64,000 nucleotides of DNA, from NCBI RefSeq assembly GCF_007993655.1, contig NZ_CP029077.1, forward strand, positions 862,744 to 926,743, written 5' to 3'. Each line of letters opens with the position of its first letter. The first letter of the stretch is position 1. A program made the position numbers and the translations under genes. Source of the DNA: Candidatus Deianiraea vastatrix. GTDB taxonomy: Bacteria; Pseudomonadota; Alphaproteobacteria; Rickettsiales; Deianiraeaceae. Below, piece by piece: positions 45,234 to 53,397 of this stretch. The notes below the pieces were generated by a model, which saw nothing but the letters and a program-made list of their open reading frames with translations, did not search any database and was not told the origin of the DNA.

Positions 45234-45821
45234 TTAATTAAAAATTAGCTTTATCGCCATAAATACCATAACTATACCGGTTCCAAAATTTATATACCTC
45301 CATACCTTTGCACTTTGTAAAAACTTTCCAAAAATATATCCAAGAAATCCAATCGCAGCAAACCATACAATCGACGACGCTACATTTCCAAGATAAAATA
45401 ACCATCTTGATACACCGTCATATTCAAGACTAATGGTACTAATTGTTACCGTGTCAATCCATACCCCAGGGTTGAATATACTAATAAAAATCGTGTTTAA
45501 AATAATATATTTCTCAATCGGCTTTTGAACTGCATCTAAAGACTCGCTCTTGTATATTGCCCTGTGGAACGCAGATATTCCATATTTTAAAAGGAAAATT
45601 ACACCACATACCCTTATGCACTGCAATACATAAATGTTCTTTGCAAATGCACTCATTACACCAAATGTCATGCAAAAAATCATTATACAATCAAGTAAAA
45701 TACATACAACAGGTATTACAATTTTATGTCTGTAGCTGTTTGTTAAAACGAAAATATTTTGCGGACCAATTGCAACTATTTGCGCAATATGCATGATAAA
45801 TCCGTATAATAATGCTTTCAT
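45234..45821 (-). CDS. LysE/ArgO family amino acid exporter
   Basis: Multi-pass inner-membrane protein with about six helices, likely exporting basic amino acids. From ATG 45821 there are 195 residues. The frame is open to 45866, but the later start gives the family-like N-terminus (MKALLYGFIMHIAQIVAIGPQ). The signature GPQNIFVLTNSYRHK near 20-35 and the NPGVWIDTVTIST block near 115 match ArgO/LysE, where NPHxYLDT is usual. The gene is divergent from pal. An arginine exporter beside an arginine kinase elsewhere in the window is noted but could be chance. Confidence 0.82.
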   Translation of the reverse strand: MKALLYGFIMHIAQIVAIGPQNIFVLTNSYRHKIVIPVVCILLDCIMIFCMTFGVMSAFAKNIYVLQCIRVCGVIFLLKYGISAFHRAIYKSESLDAVQKPIEKYIILNTIFISIFNPGVWIDTVTISTISLEYDGVSRWLFYLGNVASSIVWFAAIGFLGYIFGKFLQSAKVWRYINFGTGIVMVFMAIKLIFN

Positions 45822-45937
45822 AACTCTATTTTTGTAAGTTTCTAAAAATATTTTTTTATTAGTCAAGAAAAATCTTGACTTTTAATAAAATGGGGGTATG
45901 TATGTTTCAAAGTGTTTGTTTTTTTGATATAATAGAT

Positions 45938-46417
45938 ATGAAAAATTATTTTTATTTAACTATTTTACTAGCTCTTGTTGCTTCTTGCGGTAAGAATGGT
46001 AATAACAAAGGCAATAAGGAAGCTTATGGCCATGATTCTAAAGTCTCTAGTAAAGGTGTAAACTCTTTATCTAAAGACTCTTTTGTTCCAGATAGAGTTT
46101 TCTTTGATTTCGACTCTTCTGCAATTACTCACGAGGGTATCGAAGCTTTAAAAACTCAAGCTGAATACCTAAAAACTAATAAACTTTCAGTTGTTGTTGA
46201 AGGTCATGCCGATGAAAGAGGTACTGATGCTTACAACTTAGCACTTGGCTTGAAAAGAGCTAAAGCAGTGAAAGCAATCTTGGTAAAACATGGCGTTCAA
46301 TCTGCTAAAATTAAAGTTGTTACTTTCGGAAAACAAAAAATTGAATTCCCTGGTGATAGCGAAGAAGTTCATGCAAAAAATAGAAGAAGTGTAACTGTTG
46401 TTGCAGCTAAGAAATAA
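45938..46417 (+). CDS. pal: peptidoglycan-associated lipoprotein
   Basis: Outer-membrane lipoprotein of the Tol-Pal system that holds the outer membrane to peptidoglycan. From ATG 45938 there are 159 residues. The lipoprotein signal is MKNYFYLTILLALVASCGK, and a short linker leads to the OmpA-like domain with FFDFDSSAITHEG, VVEGHADERGTDAYNLALG and AKNRRSV, the diaminopimelate-binding residues. No tolB or tolA is adjacent. Unlike most neighbours its coding strand has more G than C. A TTGACT box (45875-45880) lies upstream, and a TATAAT at 45928-45933 sits unusually close to the ATG. A clear terminator follows. Confidence 0.93.
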   Translation: MKNYFYLTILLALVASCGKNGNNKGNKEAYGHDSKVSSKGVNSLSKDSFVPDRVFFDFDSSAITHEGIEALKTQAEYLKTNKLSVVVEGHADERGTDAYNLALGLKRAKAVKAILVKHGVQSAKIKVVTFGKQKIEFPGDSEEVHAKNRRSVTVVAAKK

Positions 46418-46446
46418 TATAAATAAAACATATTAATATTCTTCAT

Positions 46447-46483
46447 AACACACATCTCTAAATGGGCTGTGTGTTATTTTTTT
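46447..46483 (+). terminator. rho-independent terminator after pal
   Basis: An 8-bp stem, aacacaca at 46447-46454 pairing with tgtgtgtt at 46468-46475, encloses a 13-nt loop and is followed by a run of seven T at 46477-46483. It lies 30 bp past the pal stop codon. Confidence 0.8.
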
Positions 46484-46895
46484 CTGTAAAAAAAATACCA
46501 ATACTATATAAAACAATTCAAAATGAAACAACTAAAATCCTAGCTACAATCTGCAAAATCTATTCTTTTCTAAGAAAAACCCCTAATAAAGAACACTATT
46601 TCCTAAATCTCTTTCCAAAATATAAAAACCATTTGCGAAAATGCAATACCTAAAACCCAAAAATCACACTAAACCACCAAGTGAAAAAAACTATGACAAG
46701 CCATAAGCCATACAGTGCTTTTCCAAAATCGAGCAAATCTTGTGCGAAATCTATCAAAGAAATACCGCACAGAAATTCAAGTGAAAATCAAACTAAATCA
46801 CCAAGTGAAAACAACCCATGTCCTATTTAAATTTGCAAACTGTTTCCCAAAAACACAATACTCAAACATAACAAACTCAAGCTCAAAAGTAAAAA
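46484..46895. repeat. spacer of the pal-dapB interval built from decayed copies of the dapB 3' end
   Basis: The gene-free stretch between pal and dapB is 478 bp. After the pal terminator it holds a copy at about 46783-46840, including 28 bp identical to the dapB end (offset 108 bp). It also holds a more diverged copy beginning at 46659 and traceable for roughly 100 bp (caccaagtgaaaaaaact, then cttgtgcgaaat). A further short fragment may lie near 46630. All are in the same orientation as dapB. No gene is supported here. Confidence 0.85.
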
Positions 46896-47645
46896 TCAAA
46901 CTAAATCACCAAGTGAAAAAAACCCATGGCTTACATTTAAACTGTAAAGCTTTTTTGCGCCGTCAGCTGCCCCTTGTGCGAAAATTTTGCGACTAAAAGC
47001 CTTGTGGCAGACTTCAATTTCCTCATCACCAAAGAAAAATGATACCCTGTGCTCACCTACAATGTTTCCGGCCCTGATCGATGCAAAACCAATCTCGCCA
47101 TCTTTCCTTTTATGATCTCTGTCATAAGATGCAACAGCTTTAAAATCAACACCCCTTGCCCCTGCAATCTCCTTTCCAAGTAAAATCGCCGTTCCAGACG
47201 GTGCATCCTTTTTCTGATTGTGATGCTTTTCTAAAATCTCAACCTCAGCCTTTGGAAGCTGCGCCCCAATATCGCCTACAATTCCCCTTATAATGCCCAC
47301 ACCAAGCGACATGTTCATGTCCCATAAAACCTTTGTGCTGCCTGAAAGCCTCACTAATTTATCCATTTGCGCATCACTTAAACCAGTTGTTCCGGAAATA
47401 AGAGGCTTTTTTGCACTCATATTTGCGTCAATTACCTTCTCTAGGCCATCTGGTAGTGAAAAATCTACGATTATATCACAAGAATTTACAAATTCTACGG
47501 CATTTGATACAACCTTTACACCGCAAATCTCACCCTCAGACCTTCCAAAACCAATGCTTGGCACAAAAAAATCATCACCTTGCAAAATCTCTAAAATTAA
47601 TCTTCCAACCCGCCCACTAATGCCAGAAATCCCAAGCTTTATCAT
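46896..47645 (-). CDS. dapB: 4-hydroxy-tetrahydrodipicolinate reductase
   Basis: NAD(P)H-dependent step to tetrahydrodipicolinate in the lysine/diaminopimelate pathway, needed for peptidoglycan. From ATG 47645 (MIKLGISGISGRVGRLILE, the nucleotide-binding loop) there are 249 residues. The frame stays open to 47666 but the extra codons are not family-like. The catalytic region is visible as EILEKHHNQKKDAPSGTAI near 145 and GEHRVSFFF near 205. The C-terminal end (SHGFFSLGDLV) is the segment copied repeatedly in the downstream spacer. Confidence 0.94.
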   Translation of the reverse strand: MIKLGISGISGRVGRLILEILQGDDFFVPSIGFGRSEGEICGVKVVSNAVEFVNSCDIIVDFSLPDGLEKVIDANMSAKKPLISGTTGLSDAQMDKLVRLSGSTKVLWDMNMSLGVGIIRGIVGDIGAQLPKAEVEILEKHHNQKKDAPSGTAILLGKEIAGARGVDFKAVASYDRDHKRKDGEIGFASIRAGNIVGEHRVSFFFGDEEIEVCHKAFSRKIFAQGAADGAKKLYSLNVSHGFFSLGDLV

Positions 47646-47719
47646 ATATATACACATTTTCCACACCTTACTCTAAAGACATATAATTTTCAAGCTTTTT
47701 CTCGAAAATAAAATAATAG

Positions 47720-47748
47720 TTGACATTTGATAAAAAATATGCTATAAT
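47720..47748 (+). promoter_or_regulatory. exact-consensus sigma70 promoter TTGACA-17-TATAAT
   Basis: TTGACA 47720-47725 and TATAAT 47743-47748 are spaced 17 bp, with the -10 box 20 nt before ATG 47769. The leader (ggttaaatttttttactatt) has no Shine-Dalgarno sequence. Confidence 0.88.
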
Positions 47749-47768
47749 GGTTAAATTTTTTTACTATT

Positions 47769-48167
47769 ATGAACAATAACAATAATCAAGATAACCATAA
47801 CCACAATAATCATAATCAATTTCAATTTAATAACCTCGAGGCATTGTTGGCATTTATTGCACAAAATCAACCGCCACAGCAAGATGAACAATTGGTCAAT
47901 AATAACGATGGATGGATAAATATAAATGAAATACAAAACTTCATACAACAAGCAAACGCCGTGCATCAAGAAAATCAGGCAAATCAGCAAAATGGTAATG
48001 GAAATAACCAAAATAATGCTCCAGCACCAGCGCAAGAACAGCTTAATAACTGGGTAAATTATCTACAAAATCAACAAAATGGAAATCAGCACCAGCAAAA
48101 TGGGAATCAAAATAATAACGGCGGACAGCAGCAAAATGGGAATGGAAATAACCAAAATATGCGATAA
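47769..48167 (+). CDS. hypothetical Asn/Gln-rich protein, 132 residues
   Basis: Not recognised. Asn and Gln dominate. The ends are low complexity (MNNNNNQDNHNHNNHNQFQF; NGNQHQQNGNQNNNGGQQQN), and a middle part with more ordinary sequence (LEALLAFIAQNQPPQQDE, GWININEIQNFIQQA) may form a helix or two. No signal peptide or membrane segment is seen. It has its own exact-consensus promoter and converges with maf 4 bp later. Prion-like or phase-separating behaviour would suit the composition, but nothing here demonstrates it. Confidence 0.6.
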   Translation: MNNNNNQDNHNHNNHNQFQFNNLEALLAFIAQNQPPQQDEQLVNNNDGWININEIQNFIQQANAVHQENQANQQNGNGNNQNNAPAPAQEQLNNWVNYLQNQQNGNQHQQNGNQNNNGGQQQNGNGNNQNMR

Positions 48168-48171
48168 ATCA

Positions 48172-48768
48172 CTATTTTCTCCTAATATTCTCAATATATG
48201 TTAAAATACCACGAATAATATATAATGGAAAGCCAACAATTCCAGAATATGACCCGTTAATGCTGATGATAAAGCTCTCTGCAAAGCCGTTTATTCCATA
48301 CCCACCGGCTTTGCCAACTCCATCACCAGATCGCACCATATCCGCTATGTCTTTGTCCATTAAACGCTTAAACTTTACTTTTGTGTGCGAAATCTTTCTA
48401 ATCTTCTTTTTTTTCGATGAAATATATACAGATACAGCCGTAAATACATCGTGTTTTCTGCCAGATAAAATCTGCATACAATAACGCACATCATCGTTGT
48501 TTTCAGCCTTGGGTAGAATGATCCTTCCGCGCGCGCAAACAGTGTCGCAGCAAATAATGCAAAAATCTCCATTAAAACCTTCACTGCTTACCTTTTTCAT
48601 CACAGCATCTAATTTCTCATTTGCCATGCGAATTGCATAGCTCCTTGGCTTTTCGCCCTTTAAAACATCCTCATTAATCTCGGGCGATATAATCTCCAGC
48701 TCTATATCGCTTATCCTTTGAAACATCATTTTCCTGCTTTCAGATGACGAACCAAGTATAAACCTCAT
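48172..48768 (-). CDS. maf: Maf family nucleotide pyrophosphatase
   Basis: House-cleaning enzyme that hydrolyses non-canonical or modified nucleoside triphosphates. The 198 residues start with the family SxSxSR element (MRFILGSSSESRKMMF). They carry the conserved EKPRSYAIRMANEKL, the active-site CCDTVCARG near 73, GRKHDVFTAVSVY near 105 and GKAGGYGINGFAESFI near 155, the Maf signature. It begins 7 bp after the upstream orphan gene and is probably cotranscribed with it and rpoZ. Confidence 0.9.
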   Translation of the reverse strand: MRFILGSSSESRKMMFQRISDIELEIISPEINEDVLKGEKPRSYAIRMANEKLDAVMKKVSSEGFNGDFCIICCDTVCARGRIILPKAENNDDVRYCMQILSGRKHDVFTAVSVYISSKKKKIRKISHTKVKFKRLMDKDIADMVRSGDGVGKAGGYGINGFAESFIISINGSYSGIVGFPLYIIRGILTYIENIRRK

Positions 48769-48775
48769 AACAAAC

Positions 48776-49816
48776 CTATAACGACCTTATTTGACTCACC
48801 TCTTTGCTCCCAAAATCAACTACTCCACCACTTCCTTTGGCCTTTACTTTGATTAATTCACGCTTTGCTTTGCTTTTTTCTTGATCTGAAGACGATCTTT
48901 TACCCACTTCACTTATTTCTCTTGACGGTTTCTTTAAATTTACATTTAAACCTAAACCATTGCCCTTAATATGCTTTGTAATCATCACGCTTCTTGGCTG
49001 CATCCTCTTTCCATCTTCATTGCACATCTCTTTTAATTTCTCATTACTGCTTATACAAGTTATAAAATTACTAATAATCCCACTTGCTAAACTAATAAAC
49101 CCCCTTTGCGACATTTCACCAGTTTGATATTGTGTAAAAATATTTTCAAGATCCCTAATAGCTTGCTTGCTTAATTCGCTCCTCCATTTTTCATAATTTT
49201 TAATATTATTCCAACTCTTTCGAGGCATCTTAATCTTTGCAAAAGATAGATTTAAATCATCAATTATACAACCTAAATTAAATATAAAGCGATTCTTGTC
49301 ATTGTCTGTTTTTGCGCTATTTTTATAACCTGAGAAGGCTTTTTTAAAATCGAGTATAGCAGATTTTCTGACTACATCAATGCCGATTTTGTCAATATTA
49401 TCACACACATTTTGCGCATTTCCAATGGCTTCTTGGCTGCCTTGATTTAGCAAAACTTTAGCCCCCTCTGCAGCCTTTTCTGGATTTATTTTTGCTTGTT
49501 TTAATAATGTACGAAGACTGATTATATCTAAATAATAATCTTTAATCTCATTTGCTAAATTATATTTTTTATTTTCTACTGCGTATCGTAATATATCCTC
49601 AATTTCATTATAATCTTTAATATCTTTTATACTTTTCTTCGCATTTTCAATAATATCTACCTTGCGTTTATTTAGTAAAAATTTATATTCTTGTATAGTC
49701 TTTTCTGGATTTATTTTTGCTTGTTTTAATAATGCGTTAATTATATTTTCATTAAGATTTTTAATAGAATAATCTGTAACTTGAAAATCCATCTCATCTA
49801 AATTTCCGTTTTGCAT
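48776..49816 (-). CDS. hypothetical helical repeat protein between rpoZ and maf, 346 residues
   Basis: Not recognised. Mostly helical, Lys/Asn-rich, no signal peptide. Two imprecise repeats of about 75 residues each open with LLKQAKINPEK (near 29 and 103). The coding DNA for that element is an exact 35-bp match, 49475-49509 versus 49700-49734, 225 bp apart. The C-terminal 50 residues are basic and Ser/Gly-rich (KRSSSDQEKSKAKRELIK). It lies 70 bp after rpoZ and 7 bp before maf on the same strand, so it may be inserted in a core operon. In composition it is close to the other orphans. Confidence 0.62.
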   Translation of the reverse strand: MQNGNLDEMDFQVTDYSIKNLNENIINALLKQAKINPEKTIQEYKFLLNKRKVDIIENAKKSIKDIKDYNEIEDILRYAVENKKYNLANEIKDYYLDIISLRTLLKQAKINPEKAAEGAKVLLNQGSQEAIGNAQNVCDNIDKIGIDVVRKSAILDFKKAFSGYKNSAKTDNDKNRFIFNLGCIIDDLNLSFAKIKMPRKSWNNIKNYEKWRSELSKQAIRDLENIFTQYQTGEMSQRGFISLASGIISNFITCISSNEKLKEMCNEDGKRMQPRSVMITKHIKGNGLGLNVNLKKPSREISEVGKRSSSDQEKSKAKRELIKVKAKGSGGVVDFGSKEVSQIRSL

Positions 49817-49886
49817 AAATTAATCAAATATTCACTAAACAAAATTAATCTGACTAGGTAAAATATGTAACAATTTAATTGATAAA

Positions 49887-50282
49887 TTACTCCTCAGAGG
49901 TTATATCCTGCCCACTAAACACCTTGTCAAATACACCAGCATCTATTATCTTTGCATTATGCTTGTCATTTTTTGAAATCTCCTCATCATTGTCGCTAAT
50001 CTCAGCAAAAAACTCAGGAATTCCAGAACCAAGCCCTGCCATAGAGCTTTCACCCCTTCCCTCTCCGCTTGCAAGTCTTGCACGCAAAATATCAATATCT
50101 ATCGCATTTTCCGCTATCTCCTGTAAAGATGTCAACATCTCACTTTCAGCGGCATTTTCGCCTTCTATCTTTGCTTCAGCACCAGAAAAAAGCTCACGAG
50201 CCCTGCAAGATGCAAGTAATACAAGCTCAAAACGGTTTTCTACTACTTTTATACAGTCCTCAATAGTATTTCTTGTTGACAT
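49887..50282 (-). CDS. rpoZ: DNA-directed RNA polymerase omega subunit
   Basis: Small subunit that helps assemble beta-prime into RNA polymerase. The conserved N-terminus reads MSTRNTIEDCIKVVENRFEL followed by VLLASCRARELFSG, matching the family MARVTVEDC...NRFDLVLLAxxRAR pattern. The rest (to 131 residues) is acidic and variable, as in alphaproteobacterial omegas. spoT/relA, a frequent neighbour, is not present. It is divergent from recG. Confidence 0.87.
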   Translation of the reverse strand: MSTRNTIEDCIKVVENRFELVLLASCRARELFSGAEAKIEGENAAESEMLTSLQEIAENAIDIDILRARLASGEGRGESSMAGLGSGIPEFFAEISDNDEEISKNDKHNAKIIDAGVFDKVFSGQDITSEE

Positions 50283-50343
50283 TGAAAAAATAAAGTTCTA
50301 GGATAGAAAAAAGGGTAATTTTTTAAAAGTCAAGTATATTTTT

Positions 50344-52434
50344 ATGCATGAAATTTTCTACATAAATACTGCGAAATTTGAAGGTCAGTTTACAAAATCA
50401 CAGCTTGGAAAAATTAAATTGCTGTTTAATCAAAATTTGCCAAGATTAATTGATTTGCTGCTTTATGTGCCTGTAAAATACGTGAAATTCCAAGACTGCG
50501 TCGATGTTTCCGATGCTTTTATTGGTTCGGATGTTACAATTTTGCTGAAAGTTGTGAAACATATAAAGCCAATTTATCTAAAAGGTGGGCGGAAAACTGT
50601 ATATTCCATCGCATGTTTGACGCAAAATCATACTAAGGTATTGCTGAATTTTTTTAAATATAATCAAACGTATTTGGATAAATTTGTAAGCGATAAAATA
50701 GTTCGTGTTCGCGGAAAACTCACTTTCTATCGAGGAAATTATGTGTTTTCACATCCAAGTTTGCTTGGAACTAGTGAATCTTTTGATGAAAATACCTTGA
50801 TAGAAGCTGAGAATTTCGCAATCTTGCCAAAATATAGCTTGGTTGATAAAGTTGCGCAAAATGATGTAAAAAATATTATAAAAATTGCGATAGATATTGC
50901 TAAAAACTCGCTTTCGGAAAAAATTAATGTTTTAAATGAAAATTTGGAAAATGTCGATTTAATTACCGTTTTGGAGAAAATTCACTTTCCCGATAATGAA
51001 AAAAACCTATTAAATAGCATTAAAACCCTTGCTTTCGCCGAATTTTCCGCTTCAATTTTTACTATACAATATCTTCGTAAAAAAGACCATAAAAATCGTG
51101 GATTTTCCTATAAAAAAGCAAGGAAAGAACAGGAGATTTTGCTTGAAAATTTTGCATACCCATTAACCTGCGATCAAAAATCTGTGTTTGAAAATATTGA
51201 AAAAAGTCAATTGGGTATTGAGAAAATCTTTAAATTGATACAGGGTGATGTTGGCTCTGGAAAAACAATAGTTGCCCTGCTTTCGTGCTTGAATGTGGTA
51301 AAAACCTCGATGCAAGCTATGTTTTTGGCTCCAACTACAATACTTGCTATGCAGCATTTTCAACTTGCGGAAAAACTTTTTCTTGGAACTGGTGTAAAAA
51401 GCGAGATTCTAACTAGTAAAATTACCGCTGCACGGCGAAAAAAGATTGTTGCAAATTTTAAAAACGGTGAAATTGATGTGCTTTTTGGAACGCATTCATT
51501 GTTAAATGATGAGCTGGAATCAGAGAAAATCGGGCTTATTATTATTGACGAACAGCATAGATTTGGTGTGAAACAGAGAATGAAAATGGTGAAAAAGCAA
51601 GATGCAGTCGATATAATTATGATGTCTGCAACGCCAATTCCGCGAACTCTTGCAATGGGAATGTATGGTGATATAGATGTGCTGCAAATTGTCGAAAAAC
51701 CCTCATTCCAAAAGGAAATTCAGACAAGTATAATGTCTATGGCAAGATATGAAGATTTAATATCGCATATTGCAAAAAAGATCGATGGTGGCGAGAAAAT
51801 ATACTGGATATGCAGTTTAATTGACGATAGTGACGGCGAAGCTGGGGTTTTTCAGCGTGCAAATGATATAAAAACACGCATAAATCCTGAGAAAATTGCA
51901 GTTTTACATGGCAAAATGAAGGAGGACGAAAAAAACGCAATTATTAACGATTTTCAACATGGAAATATAGCACTTTTAATCGCAACCACAGTCGTTGAAG
52001 TTGGTGTAAATATCCCGATGGCAACTGTGATTATTGTAGAGGATGCAAATAAATTTGGGCTTGCGCAGCTGCATCAGCTTCGTGGGCGTGTTGGGCGTGG
52101 AAATCTTCAATCGTACTGCATCTTATTGCATAATTGCGAGGCGGAAAATCCATCACTTGAGCGTCTTAAAATACTGAAAAATACCAGTAATGGCTTCGAA
52201 ATTGCGAAGGAAGATATGCGTATGCGGGGCACCGGCAGTCTTCTTGGAACGGCTCAAAGTGGCGATGTGGGCTATAAAATTGCAAGTATTCAGCGTGATT
52301 TTGATGTTATGGAAAAGGCGGTAAAATTTGTAAAATCAATCATAAAAGATGAAAAATACAAAAATAATGAGTATATATCGCTGATAATGAAGATATTTTC
52401 AGATGAAATTAACGAAGATTTTTTGAAAAGCTAA
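50344..52434 (+). CDS. recG: ATP-dependent DNA helicase RecG
   Basis: Branch-migration helicase that rescues stalled replication forks and processes recombination intermediates. The 696 residues have the N-terminal wedge/OB region (VDVSDAFIGSDVTILLKV near 49-66) and the two helicase lobes: Walker A GDVGSGKT near 300, DEQHRFG near 401, SATPIPRTLAMG, EVGVNIPMAT near 556 and QLRGRVGRG near 579. The gene is complete. Its coding strand is G-rich (for example 18 G to 10 C in 51241-51300), unlike other plus-strand genes here, suggesting recent relocation or different ancestry. A copy of its 3' end lies downstream. Confidence 0.96.
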   Translation: MHEIFYINTAKFEGQFTKSQLGKIKLLFNQNLPRLIDLLLYVPVKYVKFQDCVDVSDAFIGSDVTILLKVVKHIKPIYLKGGRKTVYSIACLTQNHTKVLLNFFKYNQTYLDKFVSDKIVRVRGKLTFYRGNYVFSHPSLLGTSESFDENTLIEAENFAILPKYSLVDKVAQNDVKNIIKIAIDIAKNSLSEKINVLNENLENVDLITVLEKIHFPDNEKNLLNSIKTLAFAEFSASIFTIQYLRKKDHKNRGFSYKKARKEQEILLENFAYPLTCDQKSVFENIEKSQLGIEKIFKLIQGDVGSGKTIVALLSCLNVVKTSMQAMFLAPTTILAMQHFQLAEKLFLGTGVKSEILTSKITAARRKKIVANFKNGEIDVLFGTHSLLNDELESEKIGLIIIDEQHRFGVKQRMKMVKKQDAVDIIMMSATPIPRTLAMGMYGDIDVLQIVEKPSFQKEIQTSIMSMARYEDLISHIAKKIDGGEKIYWICSLIDDSDGEAGVFQRANDIKTRINPEKIAVLHGKMKEDEKNAIINDFQHGNIALLIATTVVEVGVNIPMATVIIVEDANKFGLAQLHQLRGRVGRGNLQSYCILLHNCEAENPSLERLKILKNTSNGFEIAKEDMRMRGTGSLLGTAQSGDVGYKIASIQRDFDVMEKAVKFVKSIIKDEKYKNNEYISLIMKIFSDEINEDFLKS

Positions 52435-52450
52435 GTAGCGTGCAAAAATC

Positions 52451-52652
52451 TGATTTATACCGATAAATACTGGGGTATTCAGCCAAGTAGCTATATTTGT
52501 AAATTGTAAAGCATAGTGTTGCAATGTTTTGTTTAAAAGCCTAATTTACTTCGATAAATGCTGGGGATTTCAGTATTTTTCCGTTAGTATGAAATCATGA
52601 TAGGCAAAAGATATTTTTAGACAAAATTAACGAAGATTTTCTCAAAAGCTAG
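52451..52652. repeat. recG-tpiA spacer: copy of the recG 3' end plus a second short repeat
   Basis: Positions 52594-52652 align with the recG end at 52378-52435, including the run attaacgaagatttt and the stop. Two codons upstream are already mutated to stops in the copy. Inside the same spacer, about 52451-52482 and 52541-52573 are also similar to each other (cgataaatactgggg versus cgataaatgctgggg). No gene is supported. Confidence 0.85.
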
Positions 52653-52663
52653 GCTGGTAGTCG

Positions 52664-53338
52664 TTATTTTAAAATCTCATTCATTTCATCAACTTTTAGA
52701 CTAACGCCGCCAATTAAAAGCCCATGAATGCTGGGAATTTCTAGTATTTGTGCGTAGTTTTCAAGATTTACAGAGCCGCCGTATAGCACTTTTTTTCCAA
52801 ATTTTGATGATATAAAGCTAGAAACTTCTGAAATATCGGCAATACCTGCAACTTTCCCAGTGCCGATGGCCCAAATCGGCTCGTATGCTATCATACAATT
52901 AATGTCTTTTATGGCCTTTAGCTGAGCTTCTAAAAACTCCAAATAAACGCCATCAGACCTAGCTTTTTCGCTTTCTCCAATGCAGTAAATTATGTCAATT
53001 TTCTCGCTGCTTGCGCACTGCACTTTTGAGCTAATTTCTTCGTCTTGAAAATATTTTCTTGTTTCGCTATGACCTATTAAAGTGCCGCAAATACCAATAT
53101 CCATCAACATTTTCGCGCTAATCTGCCCAGTGTAAGCACCGGATGTAAAACCTGCAACATCTTGCGCAAAAACCCTTACGCCATCAGGCATTTTTTCCTT
53201 TGCATCCTGTAAAAATGTGTAGGGGGCGCAAATTGCAACATCAAATTTGTTAAGATTTGGACGAAAATTCACGCCAAAATCGCATAAAAACTCGCGACTG
53301 CAATTCATTTTCCAGTTTCCAATAATAAGCTTTTTCAT
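52664..53338 (-). CDS. tpiA: triosephosphate isomerase
   Basis: Interconverts dihydroxyacetone phosphate and glyceraldehyde 3-phosphate. From ATG 53338 (MKKLIIGNWKMN) there are 224 residues, slightly shorter than usual. Catalytic residues are visible: Lys in NWKMN, His in GTLIGHSETRKYF near 85, Glu in AYEPIWAIGTGKVA near 155, and the phosphate loop GGSVNLEN near 195. A start 12 codons upstream is possible but less family-like. The product provides glyceraldehyde 3-phosphate for Dxs among others. Confidence 0.94.
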   Translation of the reverse strand: MKKLIIGNWKMNCSREFLCDFGVNFRPNLNKFDVAICAPYTFLQDAKEKMPDGVRVFAQDVAGFTSGAYTGQISAKMLMDIGICGTLIGHSETRKYFQDEEISSKVQCASSEKIDIIYCIGESEKARSDGVYLEFLEAQLKAIKDINCMIAYEPIWAIGTGKVAGIADISEVSSFISSKFGKKVLYGGSVNLENYAQILEIPSIHGLLIGGVSLKVDEMNEILK

Positions 53339-53397
53339 AAAACACTTGATTTTTGTTTTTTGAGTAAATAACATTAAAAATAACTTGCAAGAATTTT

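Noticed and set aside
45928-45933. TATAAT directly before pal as the true -10 box
   Set aside because: It lies only 4 nt from the ATG, with no good -35 box at 17 bp; it would require a leaderless start. Noted but not called as a promoter.
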